Part shown: positions 60,894 through 64,000 of the stretch, in pieces
Numbering within the stretch: the stretch's first letter is position 1
Layout: each line of letters begins with the position of its first letter
Notes under the pieces: model-generated
Database searches by the model: none
Told to the model about the DNA's origin: nothing
Seen by the model: only the letters and a program-made list of their open reading frames with translations
NCBI GenBank assembly: GCA_947247005.1
Contig: OX365945.1
Coordinates: 36,448,551 to 36,512,550 of the forward strand
Source: Spisula solida
Taxonomy: Eukaryota > Mollusca > Bivalvia > Venerida > Mactridae
Direction: 5' to 3'
DNA: 64,000 nt
Position numbers and translations under genes: made by a program

Positions 60894-61182
60894 AGTGCCA
60901 GACTGGATCCTGTCATTGGATCAGAATGTTTGAACCAGCCTATGTGTAGTTACAGTGCCAAACTGGTTCATCAGTGGATTAGAGTTTGTGAAAAGTAAAA
61001 TATAGTGTCAGACTGGATTCTTAAATTGGATCAGAATGTTTGAACCAGTCTATGTGTAGTTATGGTGCCAAACTGGTTAGTCAGTGGATTAGAGTTTGTG
61101 AAGTTAAAATGTAGTGCCAGACTGGATTCTGACATTGGATCAGAATGTTTGAACCAGTGTATTTAGTTACGGTGCCAAATGG
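60894..61182 (+). repeat. 110-bp tandem repeat in the 3'UTR, about 2.7 copies
   Basis: Copies beginning 'gactggatcctgtcattgga' at 60901 recur at 61011 and 61120, sharing 'tcagaatgtttgaaccag', 'gtgccaaactggtt' and 'agtggattagagtttgtgaa'. Since it starts about 120 bp after the stop codon it is probably transcribed in the mRNA. Confidence 0.85.
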
Positions 61183-61292
61183 GATTCAATGTGAGTGTTA
61201 ATACTGAACATAAGTGTGGTTGGCCATTGAGGTCAGATATTTGCCAAAGATTCAGCTATGCCTCAGCTTCCACAAGATGCGATGTTGCAGCA

Positions 61293-61370
61293 GGGATGTA
61301 AATGCTGGTTAGGGATGTCAGTAAATGCTAGTTAGGGATGTCAGTAAATGCTGGTTAGGGATGTCAGTTG
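61293..61370 (+). repeat. 23-bp tandem repeat in the 3'UTR, about 3.4 copies
   Basis: The unit is 'gggatgtcagtaaatgctgg' plus tta. Confidence 0.85.
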
Positions 61371-63727
61371 TACTAAATGTTAGATTAACTCAGTGCCAAT
61401 TAACTTTGATATTAGCCTATGTGTGCATCATGTGACAAAACCATTGTTTGTTATTTGCTGACAGCATGTGTATAACATTCAGAATCATGTACTTCTTGAA
61501 ATTCTATGTGCCTTTGTTATTCAAAAAATGTGTCAAACTATTTCAATCAAAATGTTAACATGGCCAGTTAATATTTTCCTATTGTGAGTCATAGTCATAT
61601 AAACTGGTTAGGAAGTGTATCATGGTGAGATCAAGCATGATTTGAAATTGACTTGTCAGTAACTTATTGAATGTGTTTGGGCAGCAAAAACACTGTGTGT
61701 GATCAGATAGAAAGTTTTGGTTTATTATCAAACTCCTAATGGCTAATAATACTGTGAACATTTTTTTTAAATTTCTCTTTATGTTTAACAGACTTTTCTA
61801 TAAAGTGTATGCTATGTGAGGCACTCTAAACAAGTTGCTTTCATTCAATTTTACTCTTATATAAGATTTTTATTAAAAACTTCGATGATTGCACAAAACA
61901 TTTATGTAGGAAAATGAAAATGTACATGACTTTAACGACAGTTTTTTCTTTTCTTCCGTTTTGTTAAATGACAAATAGTGTTGTTAATAGTTACTAAATT
62001 TAGAATTCTTGACATTCCTTGTTGCCATGGTAATTTCTATCATCAAGATATTTTCAACTTTGTTGAACCAACTGTGATACTTATCCTAATCGTCTCATTT
62101 AAATCAGATGATGTTTTTTATTAGACACTTTATGTCCTTTGTTTTTATGTACGCAAACCTGTTCATTCCACATTTTTCATCTATGTTGACCATTTTGTGT
62201 TGACCATGCCATGTTGACCATTCCATGTTGTTTATTGTATGCTCAGAATACTTGTAATCATTCCTATTGTGTGCTTTGTTTTCGTGATAATTGTAATATT
62301 GTAATTGGACATCTAATGACACAATCTCTATACATCTCTGTGATGAACCTATATGTATGTTCTGCCATAAGATAGAAGATGAATACCACTTTTATTTGAA
62401 TTTACACTTTGGCCTTTTTAATGTTTTTATCCTATTCTTCAGTTGTCAAAGGTGATTAAATGTGACATGAACTCAAATATCTTTGAAGTCAATCGAGGTA
62501 TTGCTTTCATACCTTGCATACTTGTTTAACGCTACGACCCCTCTTAATAAGGCATGTGTATGCAACCCAGTCAGGGTTTTGAACAGAATTATAGCCCCTG
62601 ATTGACTTAGCTAGTTAATATGGACAAGGCTTCCACCAGGGCATAAGCATTTATTGAAGGCATGACTTGTTGTTGAAGAATGCGATACTGATAATGACCA
62701 CAATAAATGAAATGATGTATTACGTATATAATTATATAGCACAGCCATGAAAACACAAACGTCCATTAGTTTATCTATAGTTCATAAAATAATTGTTTGA
62801 GTCATCTGAGTAATTTAACAAGAAGATCCTTAATCTTGTTGTTTAACGGTCCTCTATTGTTTGCTTCAGATTATTGTATTCATTAGTTGATTATCTCGTT
62901 AACTGATGTGATAGTTTTAATTAGTTTGTTACCTAAGATACATGAACTCTCTTTTATCTCTACTTGAACTGTAATGTAACTAATTGTATGGAGTATGGAT
63001 GATTATGCTGCCGGTATTTCATTGTCGATTTTATCAAATGTTTTTAATCTATTTTTTTTCAAACATATTTGCTCATGTTATTCATTGGTGGTAGTTCTAC
63101 ATTCCAGAGGTGAAAGATGAACTCATTACATACATGAAATTGATAAATAGCAATTGATGTCACAGGTGTTTCCTCAAATGCAAATTGTATTAACATATTT
63201 CCAAAGACGTCTCTCTGTGTATGCACTTGAACAACATTGGTTACACTGATTATTTACACTTTTGATTTACACATGAGGTGTCTAAACATTGCATTGCACT
63301 AAAATACAATGTAGTTGATTATGTTCATATTGTAGTTGCTAAACAGAAAAAATAACTTGTAATTAAGAAGTTTGTTTCTAGACAATTTGACTCAAATGAA
63401 AAGATAAGCACTCTGTAGGTGCTAAAAATATTGACAAATCTGCTTAAACGTTATAAATGTGATGACGGTTAAAACATTAACAAAAATATGCATAAAATTA
63501 AGTGATGAGTTAATAGGAATTTATTCAAATTTATTTGGAATTTTCTAGCAACACTTGTGTACATTGCATGAATAGTTAGTTGTTCCTAATTCTCCTGACT
63601 CCAACTGTATGTGCTCTAGTTACATCCCTAGACACTGTAATATCATAAGGTCACAGATCTTTTATTGGTAGGTTTACGAAAATGATTTGAACTTTTTTTG
63701 CTGTAGGAAGGAGGGAATTAAATAAAA

Positions 63728-64000
63728 CAAGAGGCCCTTACGGCGCCCTAAGTCGCGCACACAACCAGTTAGACCTAGGATATCTATAGCTCACACGACC
63801 GGTGAGAGACCTAGGATATCTATAGCTCACACGACCGGTGAGAGACCTAGGATATCTATAGCTCACACGACCGGTGAGAGACCTAGGATATCTATAGCTC
63901 ACACGACCGGTGAGAGACCTAGGATATCTATAGCTCACACGACCAGTGAGAGACCTAGGATATCTATAGCTCACACGACCAGTGAGAGACCTAGGGTATC
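63728..64000 (+). mobile_element. 'CAAGAGGCCC' element with 36-bp internal tandem repeats, cut by the window end
   Basis: It begins 'acaagaggcccttacggcgc'. From 63772 a 36-bp unit ('gacctaggatatctatagct', 'cacacgaccggtgaga') repeats at least 6.4 times to the window edge. CAAGAGG is the reverse complement of the CTCTTG ends of the elements at 4246 and 29148, suggesting a related or oppositely oriented family. Confidence 0.7.

Larger units (their letters stand above)
60777..63727 (+). other. Formin 3'UTR and downstream flank
   Basis: The end of the transcript cannot be set from sequence. AATAAA at 62702 is one candidate polyadenylation signal. Apart from the tandem repeats listed separately I see no other gene. 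Open frames at 61579-61761 and 62104-62322 (minus) are not supported. A small tgttgaccat triplicate lies at 62183-62225. Confidence 0.45.

Overview
This window is animal nuclear DNA, very probably from a bivalve mollusc. The basis is the AT-rich sequence, the long GT/AG introns, the mollusc-style dispersed repeats (gene-poor elements ending in CTCTTGTT or CAAGAGG, and many 'aggtcaaggtcactgtgacc' fragments), several tRNA-headed SINE families and an exceptional load of minisatellites. The species cannot be fixed from the sequence alone.

Only one protein-coding gene can be supported, and it fills almost the whole window on the + strand. It is an FMN-type formin, in the family of vertebrate FMN1/FMN2 and fly cappuccino. 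Nineteen exons between 3960 and 60776 join in a continuous frame and encode the last 740 residues. In order these are an N-terminal conserved piece (exons 3960 and 10954), a coiled coil (21328, 22006), a Ser/Thr-rich linker with a short proline-rich FH1 (23060), a complete FH2 actin-nucleation domain (24425 to 37659) and a basic Spire-interaction-like tail (58701, 60738). The 5' end of the gene lies outside the window. Two further ATG-bearing exons (12036 and 14134), each with an in-frame stop just upstream and a phase-1 GTAAGT donor, can splice straight to exon 21328. They look like alternative first exons giving shorter formins of 658 and 676 residues. A possible alternative last exon that would replace the tail is seen at 49838.

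Layout: 1-3959 is 5' intron or flank with tandem repeats and a pogo/Tigger-like MITE. 3960-21327 is the 5' half of the gene, with long introns holding MITEs, SINEs and four minisatellites. 21328-37659 is the exon-dense coiled coil/FH1/FH2 core. 37660-58700 is one 21-kb intron made largely of minisatellites, including a 4.9-kb array with a 1,152-bp higher-order period. 58701-60776 is the tail, with a 1.46-kb pyrimidine-rich 9-bp array in the last intron. 60777 onward is 3'UTR and flank, ending in another tandem-repeat element cut by the window edge.

Roughly a quarter of the window is tandem repeat. The most interesting structures are places where repeat growth has copied splice acceptors. Before exon 30671 there are nine decoy copies of the acceptor plus exon start. 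Before exon 33290 there is one 59-bp duplication of the acceptor. No prokaryotic-type system, CRISPR array or autonomous transposon gene is present.
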